NCBI GenBank assembly: GCA_964017155.1
Contig: OZ024854.1
Location: forward strand, 69,309,254 to 69,373,253
From: Oasisia sp. SBJ-2009
Taxonomy: Eukaryota; Annelida; Polychaeta; Sabellida; Siboglinidae
DNA: 64,000 nt
Direction of reading: 5' to 3'
Shown: positions 1 to 12,700 of the stretch, piece after piece
Layout of the letters: each line of letters opens with the position of its first letter
Position numbering within the stretch: the stretch's first letter is position 1
Program-made: the position numbers and the translations under genes
Notes under the pieces: generated by a model
Database searches by the model: none
What the model was told of the DNA's origin: nothing
What the model saw: only the letters and a program-made list of their open reading frames with translations

Positions 1-403
1 TGTTTCTGTGAGGTCCACACAGGACCACCACATCCTATGTTTCTGTGAGGTCCACAGGACCACCACATCCTATGTATCTGTGAGGTCCACACAGGACCAC
101 CACATCCTATGTTTCTGTGAGGTCCACACAGGACCACCACATCCTATGTTTCTGTGAGGTCCACACAGGACCACCACATCCTATGTTTCTGTGAGGTCCA
201 CACAGGACCACCACATCCTATGTTTCTGTGAGGTCCACAGGACCACCACATCCTATGTATCTGTGAGGTCCACACAGGACCACCACATCCTATGTTTCTG
301 TGAGGTCCACACAGGACCACCACATCCTATGTTTCTGTGAGGTCCACAGGACCACCACATCCTATGTTTCTGTGAGGTCCACACAGGACCACCACATCCT
401 ATG
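1..403. repeat. 37 bp minisatellite
   Basis: About eleven tandem units with a 37 bp period, each containing 'tctgtgaggtccaca' followed by 'ggaccaccacatccta'. Some units lack four bases (33 bp variants). The array is cut by the left edge of the window, so its full length is unknown. No coding signal is seen. Confidence 0.95.
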
Positions 404-974
404 TTCCTACTTCTGCACATCCACAAAACGGACCTGTCTCGCAGTACTTCGTGTTCACATCATTTAGCCACTCTCACTGGGGCAGTTGTTTGGAACTAAG
501 CCTGCAGCTGACAAACTCCTGCCTGTTCTATTTACTGTTACACGTGGCTCAGGTCATCCCTAGTTGTCTGTGAGTGTATGTAAAACATTGCTAAACAGAA
601 CTAGTAACTCGACCAGTCACAAGGCCCGTGTGGTGGGTCATGGCAGTGACTGATGTGATATGTAAGTATGATTAGTCTGGATTACTGTCTTATGGCTGCA
701 TGCAGTGGAAACAGCATTTCCTCGTATGTTGACTTTGTTCCATACCATCTACTTAACATTGTCAAATCCATAATAATAGCACGTACTCAGATCACACTTC
801 ATTAAACCATCCAGTCAGCATTAATTACAACACATCATTAATTAGGCGTCCACAGAGACCGACTCAGCCAACCAGACAGGGACGGAGCCGTCTAATGACA
901 CGTGCATGTGTTTAACCAGCTCTAGTTGGCCCTTCTAACCAGGAATAAACATGTTGCTCTAGTTGGCCCGTATG
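404..974. other. Single-copy non-coding stretch
   Basis: Non-repetitive DNA between two arrays. No reading frame longer than about 60 codons with protein-like composition and no convincing exon is seen. It could be intron or 5' flank of the gene that starts being recognisable at 6693. Confidence 0.5.
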
Positions 975-1482
975 TGTGTCTGTGTGTCCTGCGTGTCCTG
1001 CGTGTCCTGCGTGTCCTGCGTGTCCTGCGTGTCCTGCGTGTCCTGCGTGTCCTGCGTGTCCTGCGTGTCCTGCGTGTCCTGCGTGTCCTGCGTGTCCTGC
1101 GTGTCCTGCGTGTCCTGCGTGTCTGCGTGACTGCGTGACCTGCGTGTCTGCGTGTCCTGTGTGTCTGTGTGTCCTGCGTGTCTGTGTGTCCTGCATGTTC
1201 TGCGTGTCTGTGTGTCTGTGTGTCTGTGTGTCCTGTGTGTCTGTGTCCTGTGTGTCCTGTGTGTCTGTGTGTCTGTGTGTCCTGTGTGTCCTGTGTGCCT
1301 GTGTGTCTGGGTGTCCTGTGTGTCTGGGTGTCCTGTGTGTCTGGGTGTCCTGTGTGTCTGGGTGTCCTGTGTGTCTGTGTGTCCTGTGTGTCCTGTGTGT
1401 ATGGGTGTCCTGTGTGTCTGTGTGTCCTGTGTGTCTGGGTGTCCTGTGTGTCTGGGTGTCCTGTGTGTCTGTGTTCATTTGG
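975..1482. repeat. 9 bp minisatellite (gtgtcctgc) and degenerate tail
   Basis: Positions about 985-1120 are a near-perfect 9 bp repeat 'tgcgtgtcc'. It decays to 1482 into a mixture of 'tgtgtgtctg' and 'tgtcctgtg' units. The 9 bp period leaves all frames open on both strands, which gives spurious Cys/Val/Leu-rich and His/Thr-rich ORFs. Confidence 0.95.
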
Positions 1483-1544
1483 CTGTGAAAAGCTGTTTGA
1501 ATTTTAAGCACGTCTCAGTTTGAGGTATAGTGTAGTCAGTTTGA

Positions 1545-1622
1545 AGTATAGCGTGTGTGTGCGTGCGTGCATGCGTGCGTGCGTGCGTGCTTGCGTGCTT
1601 GCGTGTGTGTATGTTTGTTTGT
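1545..1622. repeat. (TG)n/(GCGT)n microsatellite
   Basis: A run of 'gtgtgtgtgcgtgcgtgc' type tetranucleotides ending in 'tatgtttgtttgtttc'. It is alternating purine-pyrimidine, hence Z-DNA-prone by composition. Confidence 0.9.
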
Positions 1623-2035
1623 TTCAGCTGGTGTTTTATATCAGTAGTATTCAGTTATGACTTATTTGTGTAATATTATGTACATTTGAAGAGATTTATT
1701 TACATCAATATTATGTGACACAAATAATATGCATATAAGCACTGCATAATAATAATGGTAATAATATTAAATAATGAAAGTTATTAACTTGCTTTGAATA
1801 GTGGAACTGGACAAAATGACACTTGTACATCTTAATAGGCGGATTGGATAAATAATGCTCAGTAATTACTGTTATTAGTGCATTGAGAGAGGTGCGAGTG
1901 AGCGGGAAGCACTCCGTGATGCCTGTCTTCCTTTGGTGCCGAGAGAGGTCAAGTCTAGCACCATTTGAAAACAGCATTCAAGTTGTGCCTTTGCATCCTT
2001 TCAAGAGTCGGCACACAATATGTGACATCTTTATG
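1623..2035. other. AT-rich non-coding stretch
   Basis: Single-copy AT-rich sequence. Short ORFs on both strands (below 90 codons) have no recognisable domain and look like chance. Nothing else is seen. Confidence 0.5.
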
Positions 2036-3135
2036 CATCATCAGGAAACATTACAAGACTTATTTAATATCAATGCTAGAGCTAACAAACATTACAATAT
2101 GTATTTAATAGCAAACATTACAAGATATATTCAATATAATGACTAGACCTAGCAAACATTACAAGACTTATTTAATGTCATTGCTAGAGCAAGCAAACAT
2201 TACAATATGTATTAAATATCATTACTAGACCTAGCAAACATTACAAGATATATTAAATATCATTACTAGACTTAGGAAACATTACAATATGTATTTAATA
2301 TCATTACTAGACAGAGGAAACATTACAATATGTATTTAATATCATTACTAGACATAGGAAACATTACAATATGTATTTACTATCATTACTAGACCTAGCA
2401 AACATTACAAGATATATTTAATATCATTACTAGACCTAGGAAACATTACAATATAAATTTAATATCATTATTAGACTTAGTAAACATTATAATATGTATT
2501 TAATATCATTACTAGACCTAGTAAACATTACAAGATATATTTAATATCATTATTAGACCTAGCAAACATTACAAGATATATTTAATATCATTACTAGACG
2601 TAGGAAACATTACAATATGTATTTAATATCATTACAAGACCTAGCAAACATTACAAGATATATTTAATATCATTACTAGACCTAGCGAACATTACAAGAG
2701 TATAATATCATTACTAGACCTAGCAAACATTACAGGATATATTTTATATCATTACTATACCTAGGAAACATTACAATATGTATTTAATATCATTACTAGA
2801 CCTAGCAAACATTACAAGATATATTTAATATCATTACTAGACCTAGCGAACATTTCAAGATGTATTTAATATCATTACTAGACCTAGCAAACATTACAAG
2901 ATATATTCAATATCATTACTATACCTAGGAAACATTACAATATGTATTTAGTATCATTACTAGACCTAGCAAACATTACAAGACGTATTTAATATAATTA
3001 CTAGGCCTAGCAAACATTAGAAGATATATTTAATTAATATCATTACTAGACCTAGCAAACATTACAAGACGTACTTAATATCATTATTAGCCCTAGCAAA
3101 CATTACGAGATGTATTTAATATCGTTACCAGGTGT
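2036..3135. repeat. 41 bp AT-rich minisatellite
   Basis: About 27 diverged units with a 41 bp period, built around 'ctagcaaacattacaag' followed by 'atatttaatatcattacta'. Many units carry point differences and small indels, so the array looks older than the near-identical ones further right. Confidence 0.93.
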
Positions 3136-3271
3136 AGAACTTCTGCATTTATTTTACTAGACAGTGGGACTAATAAAGACAAGCGTTTACTAGTCTCACA
3201 AAAGGTTTACTACTCCGGCAAGATATAAAAACAACCCAAATTTAGCCAGATCATTGATGCGAGCTATTGTA

Positions 3272-3273
3272 CA

Positions 3274-3341
<68 letters not shown>

Positions 3342-3342
3342 C
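3272..3342. repeat. (CGCA)n microsatellite
   Basis: About 17 perfect 'cgca' tetranucleotides. Flanking DNA (3136-3271 and 3343-3800) is single-copy, with no coding evidence. Confidence 0.95.
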
Positions 3343-3800
3343 AGAGATACCATTGCTAGTAATTGCTAGACTCTCACTTTAAAATGTTAACATTGGCAGT
3401 ATTGTATCACTAGTATGTCTACACTATATTTATTGTATACAACTACACGTCTGTTCCAGATTACAAATAATTGACATGTTTTATGCTCATTTTCTGAGTT
3501 ATAATTATTTTGAGGTAATTTTGTAGGCAGAAATGCTTTATAGTTGCAAGGGGTACGTACATGGGGGTTAACATCGACCAGATGACGAACGACAGCTATT
3601 TCTACATTCAGAAAGACCATCTCCATCTTTTGAAGAAATAAAAAAAAAATATTTGCTCTAACACCACCCCCTAATTATACAACATAGTCACAAATCAGAA
3701 CCATGTATCACCAGTGGTTAAACTGCAACTGACCAGTCATAATTGACCAGTCATGAGCGATTCAACATGTCAACACCCACCGTATAGAATGTTACATATT
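3343..3800. other. Single-copy non-coding stretch
   Basis: AT-rich unique sequence. A 79-codon minus-strand ORF (3387-3626) has no family features and no flanking splice signals that I would trust. Nothing else is seen. Confidence 0.45.
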
Positions 3801-3807
3801 TTCTTGC

Positions 3808-4955
3808 CACAAGGGCCTCAAAGACACAGTGACACATGGGCCTCAAAAACACAATGACACATGGGCCTCAAAGACACAGTGACACATGGGTCTCAAAGAC
3901 ACAGTGACACAAGGGCCTCAAAGACACAGTGACACATGGGCCTCAAAGACACAGTGACACAAGGGCCTCAAAGACACAATGACACATGGGTCTCAAAGAC
4001 ACAGTGACACAAGGGCCTCAAAGACACAGTGACACATGGGTCTCAAAGACACAGTGACACAAGGGCCTCAAAGACACAGTGACACATGGGCCTCAAAGAC
4101 ACAGTGACACATGGGTCTCAAAGACACAGTGACACATGGGCCTCAAAGACACAGTGACACATGGGTCTCAAAGACACTGACACATGGGTCTCAAAGACAC
4201 AGTGACACATGGGTCTCAAAGACACACTGACACATGGGTCTCAAAGACACACTGACACATGGGTCTCAAAGACACAGTGACACATGGGTCTCAAAGACAC
4301 ACTGACACATGGGTCTCAAAGACACACTGACACATGGGTCTCAAAGACACAGTGACACATGGGTCTCAAAGACACAGTGACACAAGGGCCTCAAAGACAG
4401 TGACACATGGGCCTCAAAGACACAGTGACACATGGGCATCAAAGACACAGTGACACATGGGCCTCAAAGACACAGTGACACATGGGCCTCAAAGACACAG
4501 TGACACATGGGCCTCAAAGACACAGTGACACATGGGCCTCAAAGACACAGTGACACAAGGGCCTCAAAGATACAGTGACACATGGGCCTCAAAGACACAG
4601 TGACACATGGGCCTCAAAGACACAGTGACACATGGGCCTCAAAGACACAGTGACACATGGGCCTCAAAGACACAGTGACACATAAGTCTCAAAGACACAG
4701 TGACACATGGGCCTCAAAGACACAGTGACACATGAGCCTCATAGACACAGTGACACATGGGCCTAAAAGACACAGTGACACATAAGTCTCAAAGACACAG
4801 TGACACATGGGCCTCAAAGACACACTGACACATGGGCCTCAAAGACACAGTGACACATGATCCTCATAGACACAGTGACACGTGGGTCTAAAAGACACAG
4901 TGACACATGGGCCTCAAAGACATAGTGACACATAGGCCTCATAGACACAGTGACA
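3808..4955. repeat. 25 bp minisatellite
   Basis: About 46 units with a 25 bp period containing 'gacacatgggcctcaaag' then 'acacagt'. Variants ('aagggcctc', 'atgggtctc', 'acactgaca') are clustered in blocks, showing local expansion of sub-variants. Confidence 0.95.
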
Positions 4956-5026
4956 CATATATCTATATCTATTTCTGTTCACTATAAGTAGCCAACTGCA
5001 ACATAGAGTAACTTGAAGGTACTTCA

Positions 5027-5116
5027 GAGGTGAGAGCTCCTGAATGCTGAGAGCTCCTGAATGCTGAGAGCTCCTCAATGCTGAGAACTCCTCAATTCTG
5101 AGAGCTCCTCAATGCT
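5027..5116. repeat. 17-18 bp minisatellite
   Basis: Five units of 'gagagctcctgaatgct' type. The following 5117-5489 is single-copy; the ORFs there (5129-5314 +, 5262-5537 -) have no recognisable domain and I do not call them genes. Confidence 0.85.
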
Positions 5117-5489
5117 GTCATCATTCATGTGGTCTCTGGCTTCCTCTTTCACTACGAGCAATTTGCTAGTGCAATCAGACAAATTGCTAGTGTCTGGCAG
5201 ATGCTGATGCACGATGTGTGGGTCTCACAGGGGCTCATAGATTGCAATGTTGTCTCCAGCTCTAGTTCAGCACTGACCCAGGTTGCTGCCAACGTATTGG
5301 CAATGTTATTGTAGCTTGGGTCTTTCCACGGGGAGGTCTGCTTCCCAGAAATGTGTCCCGTCCAGCCGCCTGATACTCATCTGTGCAGTTGTAATGCGGT
5401 GTACCAGCCTCCGTCTCAGTCTCACCCAGCTCTTGGGCTTCAGAATTTAGTGAAACAATGCTCAAGACATGACAATTATTTAGATGCAC
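5117..5489. other. Single-copy stretch, possible undetected exon
   Basis: Higher GC than the surrounding DNA and not repetitive. It could hide an upstream exon of the gene at 6693-30121, but I could not find a frame with clear splice sites in a matching phase. Non-coding intron is the default reading. Confidence 0.3.
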
Positions 5490-6690
5490 TAGTATTGTGT
5501 CATTGGTGTGTCTTGTGTCATTGGTGTGTCTTGTCATTGGTGTGTCTTGTCATTGGTGTGTCGTGTCATTGGTGTGTCTTGTGTCTTTTGTGTGTCATTG
5601 GTGTGTCTTTTGTGTGTCTTGTGTCATTGGTGTGTCTTTTGTGTGTCTTATGTCATTGGTGTGTCTTGTGTCATTGGTGTGTCTTGTGTCTTTGGTGTGT
5701 CGTGTCATTTGTGTTTCTTGTGTCTTTTGTTTGTCTTGTGTCATTGGTGTGTCTTGTGTCATTGGTGTGTCTTATGTCATTGGTGTGTCTTGTGTCATTG
5801 GTGTGTCTTGTGTCTTTGGTGTGTCATGTCATTGGTGTGTGTTGTGTATTTTGTGTGTGTTGTGTCATTGGTGTGTGTTGTGTTATTGGTGTGTGTTGTG
5901 TCATTGGTGTATCTTGTGTCATTGGTTTGTCTTGTGTCATTGGTGTGTCTTGTATCATTGGTGTGTCTTGGGTCATTGGTGTTTCTTGTGTCATTGGTGT
6001 GTGTTGTGTCATTGGTGTGTCTTGTGTCATTGGTGTGTCTTGTGTTATTGGTGCGTATTGTGTCATTGGTGTATCTTGTGTCATTGGTGTGTCTTGTGTC
6101 ATTGGTGTATCTCGTGTCATTGGTGTGTCTCGTGTCATTGGTGAGGCTCGTGTCATTGGTGTGTCTAGTGTCATTGGTGTGTCTCGTGTCATTGGTGTGT
6201 CTCGTGTCATTGGTGTGTCTCGTGTCATTGGTGTGTCTCGTGTCATTGGTGTGTCTCGTGTCATTGGTGTGTCTCGTGTCATTGGTGAGGCTCGTGTCAT
6301 TGGTGTGTCTAGTGTCATTGGTGTGTCTCGTGTCATTGGTGTGTCTCGTGTCATTGGTGTGTCTCGTGTCATTGGTGTGTCTCGTGTCATTGGTGTGTCT
6401 CGTGTCATTGGTGTGTCTTGTGTCAGTGGTGTGTCTTGTGTCTTTGGTGTGTCATGTCAGTGGTGTGTCTTGTGTCAGTGGTGTGTCTTGTGTCATTGGT
6501 GTGTCTTGTGTCTTTGGTGGTCATGTCATTGGTGTGTCTTGTGTCATTGGTGTGTCTTGTGTCTTTGGTGTGTCATGTCAGTGGTGTGTCTTGTGTCAGT
6601 GGTTTGTGTTGTGTCAGTGGTGTGTCTTGTGTCAGTGGTGTGTCTTGTGTCAGTGGTGTGTCATGTGTCAGTGGTGTGTCATGTGTTGAC
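5490..6690. repeat. 18 bp minisatellite abutting exon A
   Basis: About 66 units of 18 bp ('tgtcttgtgtcattggtg'), running to the acceptor of exon A at 6692. Variants are segmentally arranged: 'tctcgtgtcattggtg' units dominate 6110-6415, and units with 'tgtgtcagtggtg' dominate from 6419 to the exon. The last units carry 'tgtgtcag', resembling the true acceptor 'tgtgttgacag'. The period is a multiple of three, so long spurious ORFs (up to 467 codons) run through it. Confidence 0.95.
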
Positions 6691-6692
6691 AG

Positions 6693-6765
6693 CACCTGAG
6701 GGAGGAGCGGGCGGAGAAACACCGGATCAACCGACTACTCCGCGACATCTGTGAACAGTCACTCA
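6693..6765 (+). CDS. Exon A of unrecognised gene
   Basis: 73 nt, acceptor 'gtgttgacag', donor 'gtgagt' at 6766. Residues 1-24 plus the first base of codon 25. It encodes a charged helix-like segment 'HLREERAEKHRINRLLRD'. Phase 0 in, phase 1 out, matching exon B. Earlier exons must exist upstream of 6693 or outside the window. Confidence 0.75.
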
Positions 6766-9700
6766 GTGAGTCATCATGTCTGTCACACAGTGTCACCTTT
6801 GAAAAGTGTCACTTATATTATTATTTTGCATATGTAATAATTTACAACTGCACAAGTGTGTTTGTATCCTTGGGTAATATGCTGCTTTACATTATATATC
6901 AATCTTTAAACTGTGAATGGTTGTGTTTTGATTCAGAAAATTTAGGTATTGTTTATTGTGTGTGGCAGACTATATTAAATATTCTTTTTGGCAAATTTAT
7001 ATTATGTCATGAATGTATGTATTTTGCTGTGTGCTGGTGTGAAAAGAGTATGTATATTTACGGTTTGTGATATCTGCCAATTTTGAAAGTATGCGGGTAA
7101 TGTTTTATGTTTATATTTATAATAAAATTATAATATCATTACACTAAGTAGGTGTTTTATCTTAGCTTAAACATTAGTTCCATGCGGGAGCTATATTTAT
7201 TTAACGATATTATTCTTATGAATTTTTGCAATTTGTTTATTCAATTATGCTAGCAATTGTTGTCTAGACGTATACTACTGGTGGCATTACGTTAGCAATT
7301 GTTGTCTAGACGTCTACTACTGATGGCATTAGGTTAGCGGTTGTTGTCTAGACGTCTACTACTGATGGCATTAGGTTAGCGGTTGTTGTCTAGACGTCTA
7401 CTACTGGTGGCATTAGGTTAGCAGTTGTTGTCTAGACGTCTACTACTGGTGGCATTAGGTTAGCAGTTGTTGTCTAGACGTCTACTACTGGTGGCATTAG
7501 GTTAGCAGTTGTTGTCTAGACGTCTACTACTGGTGGCATTAGGTTAGCAGTTGTTGTCTAGACGTCTACTGCTGGTGGCATTAGGTTAGCAGTTGTTGTC
7601 TAGACGTCTACTACTGGTGGCATTAGGTTAGCAGTTGTTGTCTAAACGTCTACTTCTGGTGGCATTAGGTTAGTCATTGTTGTCTAGACATTTACAACTT
7701 AAAGCATTAGGTTAGCCATGGTTGTCTAGACGTCTCCCAGGGGGCAGCAGGTGTCATGTGGTTCATTCTCCTCTATCAGGCGAGGATCGCCAGAGACTGG
7801 AAGAGCGCCGGGCTGCACAACGGGAAAAGAAGAAAACACAGGAGGAGAGTGCGAAGTCCAGACTCCACAGCAGTGGCGCCATCTTTAGGTTGTCGAGTGA
7901 GAACCTCGCCCTGGCTCAGAGACAGGGCTCGTACGAGAGCGATAAATACCCTGGAACCACCGCATCGCCTAGGTCATCTTTGGCCAGTGGACATGCAGCA
8001 CTTGTGATGTCACCCCATGGTAAGTTCATGCAGCACTTGTGATGTCACCCCATGGTAAGTTCATGCAGCACTTGTGATGTCACCCCATGGTAAGTTCATG
8101 CTGCACTTGTGATGTCACCACATGGTAAGTTCATGCAGCACTTGTGATGTCACCACATGGTAAGTTCATGCTGCACTTGTGATGTCACCACATGGTAAGT
8201 TCATGCAGCACTTGTGATGTCACCCCATGGTAAGTTCATGCAGCACTTGTGATGTCACCACATGGTAAGTTCATGCAGCACTTGTGATGTCACCCCATGG
8301 TAAGTTCGTGCTGCACTTGTGATGTCACCCCATGACAAGTTCATGCTGCACTTGCTAGATATCTGTATCCCTCTCCCTTGTAGACGCCATACTAGATATC
8401 TGTATCCCTCTCCCTTGTAGACGCCATACTAGATATCTGTATCCCTCTCCCTCGTACACACCATCCCAGATATCTGTATCCCTCTCCCTTGTACACACCA
8501 TCCTAGATATCTGTATCCCTCTCCCTTGTAGACACCATCCTAGATATCTCTATCCCTCTCCCTTGTAGACAGCATCCTAGAAATCTGTATCCCTCTCCCT
8601 TGTAGACACCATCCTAGATATCTGTATCCCTCTCCCTTGTACACACCATCCTAGATATCTGTATCCCTCTCCCTTGTAAACACCATCCTAGATATCTGTT
8701 TCCCTCTCCCTTCTACACAGCATCCTAGATATCTGTATCCCTCTCCCTTGTAGACAGCATCCTAGATATCTGTATCCCTCTCCCTTGTAGACACCATCCA
8801 AGATATCTGTTTCCCTCTCCCTTGTAGACAGCATCCTAGATATCTGTATCCCTCTCCCTTGTACACACCATCCTACATATCTGTTTCCCTCTCCCTTGTA
8901 GACAGCATCCTAGATATCTGTATCCCTCTCCCTTGTACACACCATCCTAGATATCTGTATCCCTCTCCCTTGTACACACCATCCTAGATATCTGTTTCCC
9001 TCTCCCTTGTACACACCATCCTATATATCTGTATCCCTCTCCCTTGTACACACCATCCTAGATATCTGTATCTCTCTCCCTTGTAGACGCCATCCTAGAT
9101 ATCTGTATCCCTCTCCCTTGTAGACGCCATCCTAGATATCTGTACCCCTCTCCCTTGTACACACCATCCTAGATATCTGTATCCCTCTCCCTTGTAGACA
9201 GCATCCTAGATATCTGTATCCCTCTCCCTTGTAGACACCATCCTAGATATCTGTATCCCTCTCCCTTGTACACACCATCCTAGATATCTGTTTCCCTCTC
9301 CCTTGTAGACAGCATCCTAGATATCTGTATCCCTCTCCCTTGTAGACAGCATCCTAGATATCTGTATCCCTCTCCCTTGTAGACACCATCCAAGATATCT
9401 GTTTCCCTCTCCCTTGTAGACAGCATCCTAGATATCTGTATCCCTCTCCCTTGTACACACCATCCTACATATCTGTTTCCCTCTCCCTTGTAGACAGCAT
9501 CCTAGATATCTGTATCCCTCTCCCTTGTACACACCATCCTAGATATCTGTATCCCTCTCCCTTGTACACACCATCCTAGATATCTGTATCCCTCTCCCTT
9601 GTACACACCATCCTAGATATCTGTTTCCCTCTCCCTTGTACACACCATCCTAGATATCTGTATCCCTCTCCCTTGTAGACGCCATCCTAGATATCTGTAT

Positions 9701-12700
9701 CCCTCTCCCTTGTACACACCATCCTAGATATCTGTATCCCTCTCCCTTGTAGACGCCATCCTAGACATCTGAATCCCTCTCCCTTGTAGACACCATCCTA
9801 GATATCTGTATCCCTCTCCCTTGTACACACCATCCTAGATATATGTATCTCTGTCCCTTGTAGACGCCATCCTAGATATCTGTATCCCTCTCCCTTGTAG
9901 ACACCATCCAAGATATCTGTTTCCCTCTCCCTTGTAGACAGCATCCTAGATATCTGTATCCCTCTCCCTTGTACACACCATCCTACATATCTGTTTCCCT
10001 CTCCCTTGTAGACAGCATCCTAGATATCTGTATCCCTCTCCCTTGTACACACCATCCTAGATATCTGTATCCCTCTCCCTTGTACACACCATCCTAGATA
10101 TCTGTTTCCCTCTCCCTTGTAGACAGCATCCTAGATATCTGTATCCCTCTCCCTTGTAGACACCATCCTAGATATCTGTTTCCCTCTCCCTTTTAGACAG
10201 CATCCTAGATATCTGTATCCCTCTCCCTTGTACACACCATCCTAGATATCTGTTTCCCTCTCCCTTGTACACACCATCCTAGATATCTGTATCCCTCTCC
10301 CTTGTAGATGCCATCCTAGATATCTGTTTCCCTCTCCCTTGTAGACAGCATCCTAGATATCTGTTTCCCTCTCCCTTGTACACACCATCCTATATATCTG
10401 TATCTCTCTCCCTTGTAGACGCCATCCTAGATATCTGTATCCCTCTCCCTTGTAGACGCCATCCTATATATCTATATCCCTCTCCCTTGTACACACCATC
10501 CAAGATATCTGTTTCCCTCTCCCTTGTAGACAGCATCCGAGATATCTGTATCCCTCTCCCTTGTACACACCATCCTACATATCTGTTTCCCTCTCCCTTG
10601 TAGACAGCATCCTAGATATCTGTATCCCTCTCCCTTGTACACACCATCCTAGATATCTGTATCCCTCTCCCTTGTACACACCATCCTAGATATCTGTTTC
10701 CCTCTCCCTTGTAGACAGCATCCTAGATATCTGTATCCCTCTCCCTTGTAGACACCATCCTAGATATCTGTTTCCCTCTCCCTTTTAGACAGCATCCTAG
10801 ATATCTGTATCCCTCTCCCTTGTACACACCATCCTAGATATCTGTTTCCCTCTCCCTTGTACACACCATCCTAGATATCTGTATCCCTCTCCATTGTAGA
10901 TGCCATCCTAGATATCTGTTTCCCTCTCCCTTGTAGACAGCATCCTAGATATCTGTTTCCCTCTCCCTTGTACACACCATCCTAGATATCTGTATCTCTC
11001 TTCCTTGTAGACGCCATCCTAGATATCTGTATCCCTCTCCCTAGTAGATGCCATCCTATATATCTATATCCCTCTCCCTTGTACACACCATCCTAGATAT
11101 CTGTATCCCTCTCCCTTGTAGAGAGCATCCTAGATATCTGTATCCCTCTCCCTTGTAGACGCCATACTAGATATCTGTATCCCTCTCCCTCGTACACACC
11201 ATCCCAGATATCTGTATCCCTCTCCCTTGTACACACCATCCTAGATATCTGTATCCCTCTCCCTTGTAGACACCATCCTAGATATCTCTATCCCTCTCCC
11301 TTGTAGACAGCATCCTAGAAATCTGTATCCCTCTCCCTTGTAGACACCATCCTAGATATCTGTATCCCTCTCCCTTGTACACACCATCCTAGATATCTGT
11401 ATCCCTCTCCCTTGTAAACACCATCCTAGATATCTGTTTCCCTCTCCCTTCTACACAGCATCCTAGATATCTGTATCCCTCTCCCTTGTAGACAGCATCC
11501 TAGATATCTGTATCCCTCTCCCTTGTAGACACCATCCAAGATATCTGTTTCCCTCTCCCTTGTAGACAGCATCCTAGATATCTGTATCCCTCTCCCTTGT
11601 ACACACCATCCTACATATCTGTTTCCCTCTCCCTTGTAGACAGCATCCTAGATATCTGTATCCCTCTCCCTTGTACACACCATCCTAGATATCTGTATCC
11701 CTCTCCCTTGTACACACCATCCTAGATATCTGTTTCCCTCTCCCTTGTAGACAGCATCCTAGATATATGTATCCCTCTCCCTTGTAGACACCATCCTAGA
11801 TATCTGTTTCCCTCTCCCTTGTAGACAGCATCCTAGATATCTGTATCCCTCTCCCTTGTACACACCATCCTAGATATCTGTTTCCCTCTCCCTTGTACAC
11901 ACCATCCTATATATCTGTATCCCTCTCCCTTGTACACACCATCCTAGATATCTGTATCTCTCTCCCTTGTAGACGCCATCCTAGATATCTGTATCCCTCT
12001 CCCTTGTAGACGCCATCCTAGATATCTGTACCCCTCTCCCTTGTACACACCATCCTAGATATCTGTATCCCTCTCCCTTGTAGACAGCATCCTAGATATC
12101 TGTATCCCTCTCCCTTGTAGACACCATCCTAGATATCTGTATCCCTCTCCCTTGTACACACCATCCTAGATATCTGTTTCCCTCTCCCTTGTAGACAGCA
12201 TCCTAGATATCTGTATCCCTCTCCCTTGTAGACAGCATCCTAGATATCTGTATCCCTCTCCCTTGTAGACACCATCCAAGATATCTGTTTCCCTCTCCCT
12301 TGTAGACAGCATCCTAGATATCTGTATCCCTCTCCCTTGTACACACCATCCTACATATCTGTTTCCCTCTCCCTTGTAGACAGCATCCTAGATATCTGTA
12401 TCCCTCTCCCTTGTACACACCATCCTAGATATCTGTATCCCTCTCCCTTGTACACACCATCCTAGATATCTGTATCCCTCTCCCTTGTACACACCATCCT
12501 AGATATCTGTTTCCCTCTCCCTTGTACACACCATCCTAGATATCTGTATCCCTCTCCCTTGTACACACCATCCTAGATATCTGTATCCCTCTCCCTTGTA
12601 CACACCATCCTAGATATCTGTTTCCCTCTCCCTTGTACACACCATCCTAGATATCTGTATCCCTCTCCCTTGTAGACGCCATCCTAGACATCTGAATCCC

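Noticed and set aside
5129..5537. Possible upstream exon of gene 1
   Set aside because: Frames on both strands are short, and no acceptor/donor pair with a phase leading into exon A could be defended.
5351..6754. 467- and 393-codon + strand ORFs rich in Val, Cys and Ser
   Set aside because: The 18 bp period is a multiple of three, so all frames repeat without stops; no protein-like variation. Only the last few codons overlap a real exon (exon A).
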